DNA of 42,159 bases, taken from assembly GCA_021462845.1 (NCBI GenBank), contig JAJTXU010000011.1, forward strand, positions 1-42,159, given 5' to 3'. The position numbers were made by a program, and so were the translations under genes. The notes under the pieces were generated by a model. That model saw only the letters and a program-made list of their open reading frames with translations. It was not told where the DNA came from and ran no database searches. Shown here one piece after another: positions 1 to 5,215 of this stretch; the first letter of the stretch is position 1; each line of letters opens with the position of its first letter. This DNA is from Anaerolineales bacterium. GTDB lineage: Bacteria; Chloroflexota; Anaerolineae; Anaerolineales; Villigracilaceae.

Positions 1-63
1 ATCGCCGTCGGGCGAAAATCCCTTCACGTGGAATGTCCCTGCGATCACTTTGTATTGTGCCAT
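1..63 (-). CDS. N-terminus of an unidentified protein, cut by window edge
   Basis: Twenty-one codons read leftwards from an ATG at 61-63 and leave the window without a stop. They begin MAQYKVIAGTFHVKGFSPDGD. A strong ribosome binding site (GGAGG, about five bases upstream on the minus strand) supports the start. The closing FSPDGD resembles the start of some staphylococcal-nuclease-like proteins, but twenty-one residues are too few to assign a family. Confidence 0.55.
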   Translation of the reverse strand, partial: MAQYKVIAGTFHVKGFSPDGD

Positions 64-124
64 GTCTGCCTCCATTGGTTGACTTCATTATAGAGATTTT
101 CTAGAGCAAATGCAATAACAAAAA

Positions 125-200
125 ATGAACCGCAAAGCGCGCGAAGAACGCGAAGAACTTCCTACTTTTCTTGGCGGGCTTAGCGTACTTCGCAGTAATC
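125..200. repeat. Decayed intergenic repeat (CGCAAAG/CGAAGAA type)
   Basis: The stretch has an iterated AACCGCAAAGCGCGCGAAGA-like pattern followed by CTTGGCGGGCTTAGCGTACTT. This looks like a degraded member of the CGCAAAG-type repeats common between genes in several bacterial phyla. The 62-codon ORF of the track across it has no ribosome binding site and runs through the promoter at 273-300, so I treat it as non-coding. Confidence 0.35.
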
Positions 201-272
201 ATGTTCGACCGATGCAAACGAAAGTTGTCCGACAAAATTTCAGGGAAGCTGTGAAGGCAACAGATATTCGAC

Positions 273-300
273 TTGACAATCTCTGTAAGAACTGTACAAT
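273..300 (+). promoter_or_regulatory. Sigma-70 promoter of the cysteine operon
   Basis: A perfect -35 box TTGACA (273-278) and a -10 box TACAAT (295-300) are separated by 16 bases. Transcription would begin near 307, about 17 bases before the leader-peptide ATG at 324. It is the only good promoter seen upstream of the cysM-like gene. Confidence 0.75.
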
Positions 301-323
301 AGCGGACATCTAACGACCAAATT

Positions 324-368
324 ATGAAAACACTTAACTATTGCTTGTGTCTACGGCGGGGCTCGTAA
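324..368 (+). CDS. Cysteine leader peptide (MKTLNYCLCLRRGS)
   Basis: A 14-codon ORF, too short for the ORF track, starts about 17 bases after the predicted transcription start. It contains Cys codons TGC (342-344) and TGT (348-350) separated by one Leu, and ends at TAA 366-368. There is no clear Shine-Dalgarno, so initiation would be from a near-leaderless mRNA. Two Cys in 14 residues directly upstream of a cysteine biosynthesis operon, with the second Cys codon inside the first arm of a hairpin and a terminator downstream, is the signature of ribosome-mediated attenuation. Function is inferred; the ORF, hairpins and terminator are seen directly. Confidence 0.7.
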   Translation: MKTLNYCLCLRRGS

Positions 369-471
369 CCACCGCCTGAGACACAGACCGCAGTCAACGA
401 CTTACTCAGAACGGTGGACGACTCCCGCGTGCTCAATCTCGCGAGGCGTTTGTTCGCCGTTCTTTTATTTT
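347..471 (+). promoter_or_regulatory. Cysteine attenuator: pause hairpin, antiterminator, terminator
   Basis: Three competing pairings can be drawn by eye. (1:2) GTGTCT..GGCGG (347-359) pairs with CCGCC..AGACAC (372-384). (2:3) CCACCG (369-374) is exactly complementary to CGGTGG (412-417). (3:4) AGAACGGTGGACGA (408-421) pairs over 14 bp, including wobbles, with 450-463, followed by TTTATTTT: an intrinsic terminator. The leader stop codon (366-368) sits against segment 2. A ribosome that finishes the leader would cover it and allow termination. A ribosome stalled at the Cys codons would leave 369-374 free to capture the terminator's left arm. Confidence 0.68.
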
Positions 472-507
472 GTCTGTTGACTGCTTTTGATTTAATGGAT
501 GTGTACT

Positions 508-525
508 CGGCGTTCTCTAACGCCG
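508..525 (+). repeat. Hairpin CGGCGTT-CTCT-AACGCCG
   Basis: This perfect 7-bp hairpin with a CTCT loop lies between the attenuator terminator and the cysM-like start. It shares the TGTGTA prefix and GTTCTCTAAC core with the hairpin at 2871-2892, with matched changes in both stem arms. The two are probably copies of one small palindromic repeat. Confidence 0.55.
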
Positions 526-542
526 TTGACGCCAAGGATGAT

Positions 543-1493
543 ATGACTTTGCTCGATTACAAAATCTCTCAAATAGATTCGGACTCAGCAAAGGATGTCG
601 CTTCGCTGGTTGGAAACACGCCTCTGCTCTCGCTTCAACGACTTACGGTCAGCCTGCCTCGCCCAATTCGACTTTTAGCGAAAGCTGAATGGTTCAACCC
701 CAGCGGCTCCGTCAAAGATAGACCCGCGCTCAACATTATTCAAACCGCGCTCGCAAACGGTGATCTCGGCAACGGAAAGCGATTGCTTGATTCAACTTCT
801 GGCAATATGGGAATCGCGTACGCGACGTTCGGCGCCGCGCTGGGGATCCCTGTCACATTGACGATTCCTGCTAACGCCAGCCCGGAACGGTTCGCCATCT
901 TGCGCGCGCTCGGCGCGGAGTTGATCCTCACCGACCCAACCGAAGGCTCAGACGGCGCGATCGTGGAAGCGAGAAGATTGGCAAGTGAAAACCCAGAATT
1001 GTATTGGTACGCGAATCAATATAATAATCCTGCTAATTGGCTGGCTCATTACAAATCTACGGGACCTGAAATCCTTGCTCAAACAAATGGCGAGATCACT
1101 CATCTGATCGTCGGGCTTGGCACATCGGGGACGTTGATGGGCACGGGAAAATATCTGCGCGAGCAATTGCCCGATGTGAAGATCATCGCGTTTCAGCCTG
1201 ATGCCGCGTTCCACGGCTTGGAAGGACTCAAGCACATGCCGTCCGCGATCAAGCCGGGAATTTACGATGAGATGCTCGCCGACGAGATCCTCGAAGTGAA
1301 AACCGAAGATGCGCGTGACATGGTCGCGCGGCTCGCGCGTGAAGAGGGTTTGTTCGTTGGCATCTCGTCCGGCGCGGCGGCAGTCGCGGCTTTGCGAGTT
1401 GCTGAACAGGTAGATGAAGGCGTGATCGTCACCGTCTTCCCTGATTCGGGGATGAAATACGTGAGCGACAGAAATTTATGGGAGGGCAAGTAA
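543..1493 (+). CDS. cysM: PLP-dependent cysteine synthase (CysM-like)
   Basis: This 316-residue fold-type II PLP enzyme would make cysteine by beta-replacement on an activated serine. The PLP lysine is K58 in NPSGSVKDRP, and the phosphate-binding GLGTSGTLMGTGKYL and C-terminal SSGAAA segments are present. The substrate loop reads TSGNMG instead of the usual TSGNTG. I prefer ATG 543 (AAGGA four bases upstream) over the track's 414 start, because 414 lies inside the terminator stem and adds 43 residues with no place in the family. The stop overlaps the next ATG by one base. Neighbouring JAMM peptidase, sulfur carrier and E1-rhodanese genes suggest the sulfur donor is a protein thiocarboxylate, as for M. 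tuberculosis CysM. The acceptor (O-phosphoserine or O-acetylserine) cannot be told. Confidence 0.85.
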   Translation: MTLLDYKISQIDSDSAKDVASLVGNTPLLSLQRLTVSLPRPIRLLAKAEWFNPSGSVKDRPALNIIQTALANGDLGNGKRLLDSTSGNMGIAYATFGAALGIPVTLTIPANASPERFAILRALGAELILTDPTEGSDGAIVEARRLASENPELYWYANQYNNPANWLAHYKSTGPEILAQTNGEITHLIVGLGTSGTLMGTGKYLREQLPDVKIIAFQPDAAFHGLEGLKHMPSAIKPGIYDEMLADEILEVKTEDARDMVARLAREEGLFVGISSGAAAVAALRVAEQVDEGVIVTVFPDSGMKYVSDRNLWEGK

Positions 1494-1921
1494 TGTTGAA
1501 AATCTCGAACGATCTACTCGCTCGTATCAACGCGCATTTAGAAGCAGCGTATCCCGATGAAGGCGCGGGCTTCTTGCTCGGCGAGGAAGGCGAAGTGAAA
1601 GAGATTCTCGCGCTTTCGAACGAGCGCGAAGACGGAGCGCGGCACAATCGGTTTTTGATCACGGCTGAGGAGTACATGAAGGCTGAGGTGAGGGCAGACA
1701 GCCTCGCCCTGAGTCTGATCGGGGTCTTCCACTCGCATCCTGATTGCCCGAACGTCCCATCCGAATATGACCGTGAGTGGGCACAGCCGTTCTTCTCGTA
1801 CATCATCACGCGTGTGGATAACGGCAAGACAGTCAGTCATCGCTCGTGGCGGCTGGCGGAAGATCGCTCAAAGTACGACGAAGAAAAAATTATTATCACA
1901 GATAGCGAAAAGGAGATTTGA
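1493..1921 (+). CDS. mec: JAMM/MPN metallopeptidase (Mec-like)
   Basis: This 142-residue JAB1/MPN zinc peptidase has a complete JAMM motif: E23, H80-S-H82-P and S90-x2-D93. In M. tuberculosis, Mec removes the cysteine newly formed on the C-terminus of CysO; other bacterial JAMM proteins trim extensions from ThiS-like carriers. ATG 1493 overlaps the upstream stop (TAATG) and has GGGAGGG about eight bases upstream, so it is preferred over 1478. It sits between cysM-like and tusA genes. Either release of cysteine or maturation of the carrier is plausible, because the carrier encoded here carries extra residues beyond its Gly-Gly. Confidence 0.85.
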   Translation: MLKISNDLLARINAHLEAAYPDEGAGFLLGEEGEVKEILALSNEREDGARHNRFLITAEEYMKAEVRADSLALSLIGVFHSHPDCPNVPSEYDREWAQPFFSYIITRVDNGKTVSHRSWRLAEDRSKYDEEKIIITDSEKEI

Positions 1922-1922
1922 A

Positions 1923-2168
1923 ATGGAAGCCGTTGAAGTGATCAAAGAAGATCAAACGCTCGATTGCACGGGCTTGCTTTGCCCGATGCCGATCGTGAAA
2001 ACATCGAAGGCGATGAAGGAGTTGCAAGCCGGGCAGGTTTTGAAACTGATCGCCACCGACGCCGGTTCGCCGCCCGATATCGAAGCGTGGAGCCGACAGA
2101 CCGGTAACGAGTTATTGCTTTCAACTACCGAAGGCGACAAGTTTATATTCTTTTTGAAGAAAAGTTAA
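1923..2168 (+). CDS. tusA: TusA family sulfurtransferase
   Basis: This 81-residue protein has the TusA signature DCTGLLCPMPIVK, whose first Cys pair includes the persulfide-carrying CPxP cysteine, and a C-terminal half ending FIFFLKK. TusA proteins pass persulfide sulfur between desulfurase/rhodanese-type donors and DsrE-type acceptors. The ORF track begins far upstream at 1767. The proper start is ATG 1923, with AAGGAG seven bases before it and one base after the mec-like stop. Genes for a DsrE-like protein and a rhodanese-tailed E1 enzyme in the same operon fit a sulfur relay feeding the carrier protein. Confidence 0.9.
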   Translation: MEAVEVIKEDQTLDCTGLLCPMPIVKTSKAMKELQAGQVLKLIATDAGSPPDIEAWSRQTGNELLLSTTEGDKFIFFLKKS

Positions 2169-2169
2169 T

Positions 2170-2270
2170 TGTCATTCTGAGCGGAGCGAAGAATCTCTGT
2201 CACGACTAAGAGACCCTTCGGGACGCGAGGCGTCCCTCACATCGTCCCGATGTCCTTCGGGAGGGTGACA
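2170..2270. repeat. Interspersed palindromic repeat (TGTCATTCTGAGCG type)
   Basis: The element opens TGTCATTCTGAGCGGAGCGA and closes GGAGGGTGACA, so its ends are inverted (TGTCA/TGACA). It contains two perfect hairpins: GGGACG-CGAGG-CGTCCC and CATCG-TCC-CGATG. Elements of this wording are scattered between genes in many bacterial genomes. It separates tusA from the dsrE-like gene without an obvious terminator. Confidence 0.6.
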
Positions 2271-2291
2271 TGATGCAGAGGAAAAATCACA

Positions 2292-2816
2292 ATGTCTAAA
2301 TCAAATCCGAATGCCCCAAAGCGACTCGCGCTGATCTCCAGCAAAGGGACGCTCGATTGGGCGTACCCTCCATTCATCCTTGCAAGCGCGGCAGGCGCGA
2401 TGGGTTGGGAAGTGGGCGTGTTCTTTACCTTTTATGGTCTCACGCTGTTGAAGCCCGAACTCACCGCGGCGGTGTCGCCGTTGGGTAACCCCGCCATGCC
2501 GATGAAAATGCCGTTCGGACCGGAAGGCTTTCAAAATATCAATTGGCAGATGCCAAACATGTTAATGGCGAACGTGCCCGGGTTCGAAGGGCTGGCGACG
2601 ACTTTGATGAAACAGACTTTTCAAAATAAAGGCGTTGCCACCATCGAGGAACTGCGCGAATCATGCCTCGACCTCGACGTTCGACTCATCGGTTGCCAGA
2701 TGACGATGGATGTGTTCGGCTTTAGCAGGAAGGATTTCATCCCGCAAGCGGAGATCGGCGGCGCGGCAACTTTCCTTGAATATGCCGCCGATGCCGATGT
2801 ACAATTGTTTATATAA
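2292..2816 (+). CDS. DsrE/DsrF-like sulfur-relay protein (COG2210 type)
   Basis: This 174-residue protein opens with a Rossmann-like RLALISSKGTLDWAY segment and has the conserved cysteine block LIGCQMTMD (C135), typical of the DsrE2/COG2210 group that pairs with TusA and rhodanese in sulfur transfer. A second Cys is C125. The central stretch (residues 60-95) is rich in Pro, Met and Asn, and could be a substrate or membrane-contact loop. GAGGA lies about nine bases before ATG 2292. The family's biochemical role is poorly defined; transfer of sulfane sulfur towards the thiocarboxylate system is inferred from the neighbours. Confidence 0.75.
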   Translation: MSKSNPNAPKRLALISSKGTLDWAYPPFILASAAGAMGWEVGVFFTFYGLTLLKPELTAAVSPLGNPAMPMKMPFGPEGFQNINWQMPNMLMANVPGFEGLATTLMKQTFQNKGVATIEELRESCLDLDVRLIGCQMTMDVFGFSRKDFIPQAEIGGAATFLEYAADADVQLFI

Positions 2817-2830
2817 TCATCTCTTGCAAT

Positions 2831-2892
2831 GGAGCGCTAGAGAGCGCTCCCTACACAGATTGTCTGTGTAGCGGACGTTCTCTAACGTCCGC
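2831..2892. repeat. Three consecutive perfect hairpins
   Basis: Back to back lie GGAGCGCT-AGAG-AGCGCTCC (2831-2850), CTACACAGA-TTG-TCTGTGTAG (2851-2871) and GCGGACGTT-CTCT-AACGTCCGC (2871-2892). Stems are 8, 9 and 9 bp without a mismatch. No U-run follows, so this is not an intrinsic terminator. It may be a processing or stability element between the dsrE-like and carrier genes, or a tandem cluster of small palindromic repeats. Confidence 0.8.
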
Positions 2893-2931
2893 TTTCACTA
2901 TGCAAATAACAGAAACGAGAAAATAGACTCT

Positions 2932-3249
2932 ATGACCATTTTGAGAATCCCAACTCCGTTGCGCGCCTACACCAGCGGAAAGAGCGAAGTCACAGTCGGC
3001 GGATCCAATGTTGCTGAGGCGTTGAATGATCTCACGGCGCAATTCCCATCCATTAAACCGCATCTGTTCAACGAAGGCGGCGAGTTGCGTCCGTTCGTCA
3101 ATTTATTCGTCGGCGAAAGCAACATCAAGGACCTGCAAGGCGTGGACACGCCGGTCAAAGATGGAGATCGACTCATGTTGATTCCATCCATTGCGGGAGG
3201 TTCACCCTTTCCCCTTCAAGGGGAAGGGCAGGGGATGAGGGTCGCATGA
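2932..3249 (+). CDS. cysO: MoaD/ThiS-family sulfur carrier (CysO-like) with C-terminal extension
   Basis: This is a beta-grasp sulfur carrier with IPTPLRAYTSG at the start and GDRLMLIPSIAGG near the end, closely matching the pattern of M. tuberculosis CysO. Such carriers end in Gly-Gly, which is adenylated and thiocarboxylated by an E1-like enzyme. Here 14 further residues follow the Gly-Gly (SPFPLQGEGQGMRVA, where the last codons overlap the next gene). They are encoded by a near-palindromic CCCTTTCCCC..GGGGAAGGG sequence. The carrier would therefore need trimming before use, a job the JAMM peptidase in the operon could do. The stop overlaps the next ATG (ATGA). The ribosome binding site is weak. 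Confidence 0.85.
   Translation: MTILRIPTPLRAYTSGKSEVTVGGSNVAEALNDLTAQFPSIKPHLFNEGGELRPFVNLFVGESNIKDLQGVDTPVKDGDRLMLIPSIAGGSPFPLQGEGQGMRVA
3207..3240. repeat. Palindromic repeat inside the 3' end of the carrier gene
   Basis: CCCTTTCCCCTT and AAGGGGAAGGG flank a two-base centre and are followed by GCAGGGGATGAGGG. The wording is that of an intergenic repeat rather than coding sequence, and it lies exactly in the codons after the carrier's Gly-Gly. An insertion that destroyed the original stop after Gly-Gly is the simplest reading. Confidence 0.55.
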
Positions 3250-4400
3250 TCGAAGAACTCACTCACAACCAAATCCTCCGCTACTCGCGTCACCTGCTCA
3301 TGCCCGAAGTCGGCTTGCAGGGACAGATCAAACTCAAGAATTCCTCCGCGCTGATCATCGGCACAGGCGGACTTGGCTCGCCTGTGGCATTGTTTCTTGC
3401 CGCGGCGGGCGTCGGTCGCATCGGGCTGGTGGATTACGATGTTGTTGATTCGTCCAACTTGCAACGGCAAGTGATTCATGGCACGTCCACTGTCGGCAAA
3501 CTCAAAGTGGAAAGCGCGCGCGAGCGCTTGGCTGATCTCAACCCCGATATTCAAGTGGATGTTTTCAATGAACCGTTCACTTCCGAGAACGCGCTTCGCA
3601 TCGCCAAAGATTACGACGTGATCATTGACGGCACCGATAATTTCCCGACTCGCTACCTTACCAACGATGTTTCGGTTTTTCTCGGAAAGCCAAATATCTA
3701 CGGCTCGATCTTTCGCTTCGACGGGCAGGTGAGTGTCTTTTACGCGAAGGAAGGCCCGTGCTATCGCTGTCTCTTCCCTGAGCCGCCTCCGCCGGGACTT
3801 GTCCCTTCGTGCGCGGAGGGCGGAGTGCTTGGCGTTTTGCCTGGCACGGTCGGCACGCTTCAAGCCACCGAAGCTATCAAAATTTTGCTGGGCATCGGTG
3901 AGCCGCTGATCGGCAAGTTGCTTCTTTACAACGCGCTCGATATGTCGTTCGATTTTGTGAAGTTGAAAAAGAATCCCAACTGCCGCGTCTGTGGACCCAA
4001 CGCCGACATCAAAGAGTTGATTGACTACGAAGAATTTTGCGGAGTCCCCGGTCATCACGCCGACGACACGTCTGCGGGCGCGGGCTGGGATATCACCGTG
4101 CAGGAATTAAACGAACGCCTCTCGCGCGACCCCAACCTGCTTCTGCTCGATGTGCGCGAGCCGCACGAACTGGAGATCGCCGCCATCAAAGGCGCGAAGA
4201 ACATCCCCCTCGGCGAAGTCGCCCAACGCATGTCCGAACTGGACTCGGCTGAAGAAATGGTCGTCTTCTGCAAGCGCGGGTCACGATCCGCAAGAGCCAT
4301 CGAAATCCTTTCGAGCGCGGGCTTCAAGAAGATGAAGAACCTCAGAGGGGGAATCAACGCCTGGGCTGAGGAAGTGGACAAAAGTTTGCCGGTGTATTGA
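3246..4400 (+). CDS. moeZ: E1-like adenylyltransferase-rhodanese fusion (MoeZ/MoeB type)
   Basis: The first 265 residues are a MoeB/ThiF E1 domain with the ATP-binding GTGGLGSP loop (39-46), zinc cysteines C172/C175 and C246/C249, and conserved C189 (SCAEGG). Residues 280-384 are a rhodanese domain with active-site C342 in VFCKRGSRSA. Such proteins adenylate the carrier's terminal Gly and hand it sulfur from the rhodanese persulfide. M. tuberculosis MoeZ does this for CysO. The gene overlaps the carrier gene by four bases and ends the operon just before a strong terminator. A parallel role in molybdopterin or thiamine synthesis cannot be excluded. Confidence 0.92.
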   Translation: MIEELTHNQILRYSRHLLMPEVGLQGQIKLKNSSALIIGTGGLGSPVALFLAAAGVGRIGLVDYDVVDSSNLQRQVIHGTSTVGKLKVESARERLADLNPDIQVDVFNEPFTSENALRIAKDYDVIIDGTDNFPTRYLTNDVSVFLGKPNIYGSIFRFDGQVSVFYAKEGPCYRCLFPEPPPPGLVPSCAEGGVLGVLPGTVGTLQATEAIKILLGIGEPLIGKLLLYNALDMSFDFVKLKKNPNCRVCGPNADIKELIDYEEFCGVPGHHADDTSAGAGWDITVQELNERLSRDPNLLLLDVREPHELEIAAIKGAKNIPLGEVAQRMSELDSAEEMVVFCKRGSRSARAIEILSSAGFKKMKNLRGGINAWAEEVDKSLPVY

Positions 4401-4412
4401 TGCGCAAGAATA

Positions 4413-4446
4413 AAAATCTCCCGTCATGTTCAAGACGGGAGATTTT
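4413..4446. terminator. Bidirectional intrinsic terminator
   Basis: AAAATCTCCCGTC (4413-4425) and GACGGGAGATTTT (4434-4446) form a perfect 13-bp stem with an 8-base loop and A/T tracts on both sides. It ends the cysteine operon on the plus strand and vapBC on the minus strand. Confidence 0.92.
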
Positions 4447-4450
4447 GTTA

Positions 4451-4855
4451 TCACATCTTCAGAAAATCTTGAGGAAAGATTGCTAGGTATGGAAACTCGC
4501 GCACAACTTCTTTATCAAACGTAACTAGAGATAAGTTCATTTCTTTTGCTAGAGCCACATATTCACAGTCGTAGGATGTACATGCGCTGGTAGCAACGAG
4601 GTCAAGCACTGCGCCTGATGATACGAATCGTTCGTGTTCGAGCATTAAATCGTGCGCTTCGTTTATGATTTCCTTTGCTCGAATTAAAGGCATACTTTTA
4701 TACCGAAAATGTTGCGTCACAATGCTTCGAACTTCGCTCTGCCATAACAGTGGCGCGATCCAGTCGGGATCTTTTTCGAACACCTTTATTGAAAGAGGTG
4801 AATGCTCTCCTTCGATGAAAAAATAGCCGATCAGGTTTGAATCCACGACGATCAT
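4451..4855 (-). CDS. vapC: PIN-domain toxin (VapC-like)
   Basis: This 134-residue PIN-domain protein has the expected acidic residues D5 (VVDSNL), E41 (QSEV), D96 (SYDCEY) and D114 (VTFDKE). PIN toxins are metal-dependent RNases, often cutting tRNA or rRNA. The preferred start is the ATG at 4853-4855, overlapping the antitoxin stop (ATGA), rather than the track's 4876 start. It lies at the end of a two-gene module between two unrelated operons. The actual target is unknown. Confidence 0.85.
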   Translation of the reverse strand: MIVVDSNLIGYFFIEGEHSPLSIKVFEKDPDWIAPLLWQSEVRSIVTQHFRYKSMPLIRAKEIINEAHDLMLEHERFVSSGAVLDLVATSACTSYDCEYVALAKEMNLSLVTFDKEVVREFPYLAIFPQDFLKM

Positions 4856-5097
4856 TTGCGCCCCTCCTTTTTCCAACGGGTGAGTTCTTCATCATTGATA
4901 ACATAATGAGCTGTAAGTTCCCGCACTTTACGTGCACGTTCTAAAATTGCCTTCACATCCTCAGGCGTTCGTTTTTGGACAGCATGTTCAAAAATAGAAA
5001 TGATCTCGCTGTTCAGGCTTCGATGATTTGCCTTTGCCTGTAGTTTGATCTTGGTATAGATATCATCGGGTATGTTTTTGATTGTGATAGTAGCCAT
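4852..5097 (-). CDS. vapB: Ribbon-helix-helix antitoxin (VapB/FitA-like)
   Basis: The 81-residue protein starts MATITIKNIPDDIYTKIK, a typical Arc/MetJ/FitA ribbon-helix-helix N-terminus for dimeric DNA binding. A charged C-terminal tail should wrap the PIN toxin. ATG 5097 is chosen over 5118: the promoter predicts transcription beginning around 5121, and the 5118 start would fall inside the operator with no leader. The gene overlaps the toxin gene by four bases. Autoregulation through the 5110-5128 palindrome is expected. Confidence 0.83.
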   Translation of the reverse strand: MATITIKNIPDDIYTKIKLQAKANHRSLNSEIISIFEHAVQKRTPEDVKAILERARKVRELTAHYVINDEELTRWKKEGRK

Positions 5098-5109
5098 TAG
5101 ATTCTCGCT

Positions 5110-5128
5110 TGGTTCCATTTTGGAACCA
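5110..5128. promoter_or_regulatory. VapB operator palindrome
   Basis: TGGTTCCA-TTT-TGGAACCA is a perfect 8-bp inverted repeat directly downstream of the vapBC -10 box. It covers the expected transcription start, the right place for autorepression by the antitoxin complex. Confidence 0.7.
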
Positions 5129-5156
5129 TTATGGTTTGTTTTACGTATCCTGTCAA
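5128..5156 (-). promoter_or_regulatory. Promoter of vapBC
   Basis: On the minus strand TTGACA (5156-5151) and CATAAT (5133-5128) are separated by 17 bases, an almost consensus sigma-70 promoter. It abuts the operator palindrome. Confidence 0.8.
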
Positions 5157-5179
5157 GTGTGATCTTGTTTCATTCGCAC

Positions 5180-5188
5180 TGGTAAAAT
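5180..5188 (+). promoter_or_regulatory. Extended -10 element before the CBS-type gene
   Basis: TGGTAAAAT matches an extended -10 (TGnTAnAAT) 28 bases before the start codon. No convincing -35 is present, which is usual for extended -10 promoters. It lies back to back with the vapBC promoter. Confidence 0.5.
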
Positions 5189-5215
5189 ACTCTCATCCCA
5201 ATCAAAGGAGCAAGA

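Noticed and set aside
125-313. 62-codon ORF at the left end
   Set aside because: It lacks a ribosome binding site, consists partly of a CGCAAAG-type repeat and runs through the promoter of the cysteine operon.
414-542. 43-residue N-terminal extension of the cysM-like protein
   Set aside because: The GTG lies inside the terminator stem and the segment matches nothing in the family; ATG 543 has a good ribosome binding site.
3216-4058. 280-residue minus-strand ORF
   Set aside because: It is a shadow of the moeZ-like gene, with no family features or ribosome binding site.
4451-5156. VapBC as part of a larger defence island
   Set aside because: The flanking genes are biosynthetic with their own promoters and terminators; no other defence gene is near.
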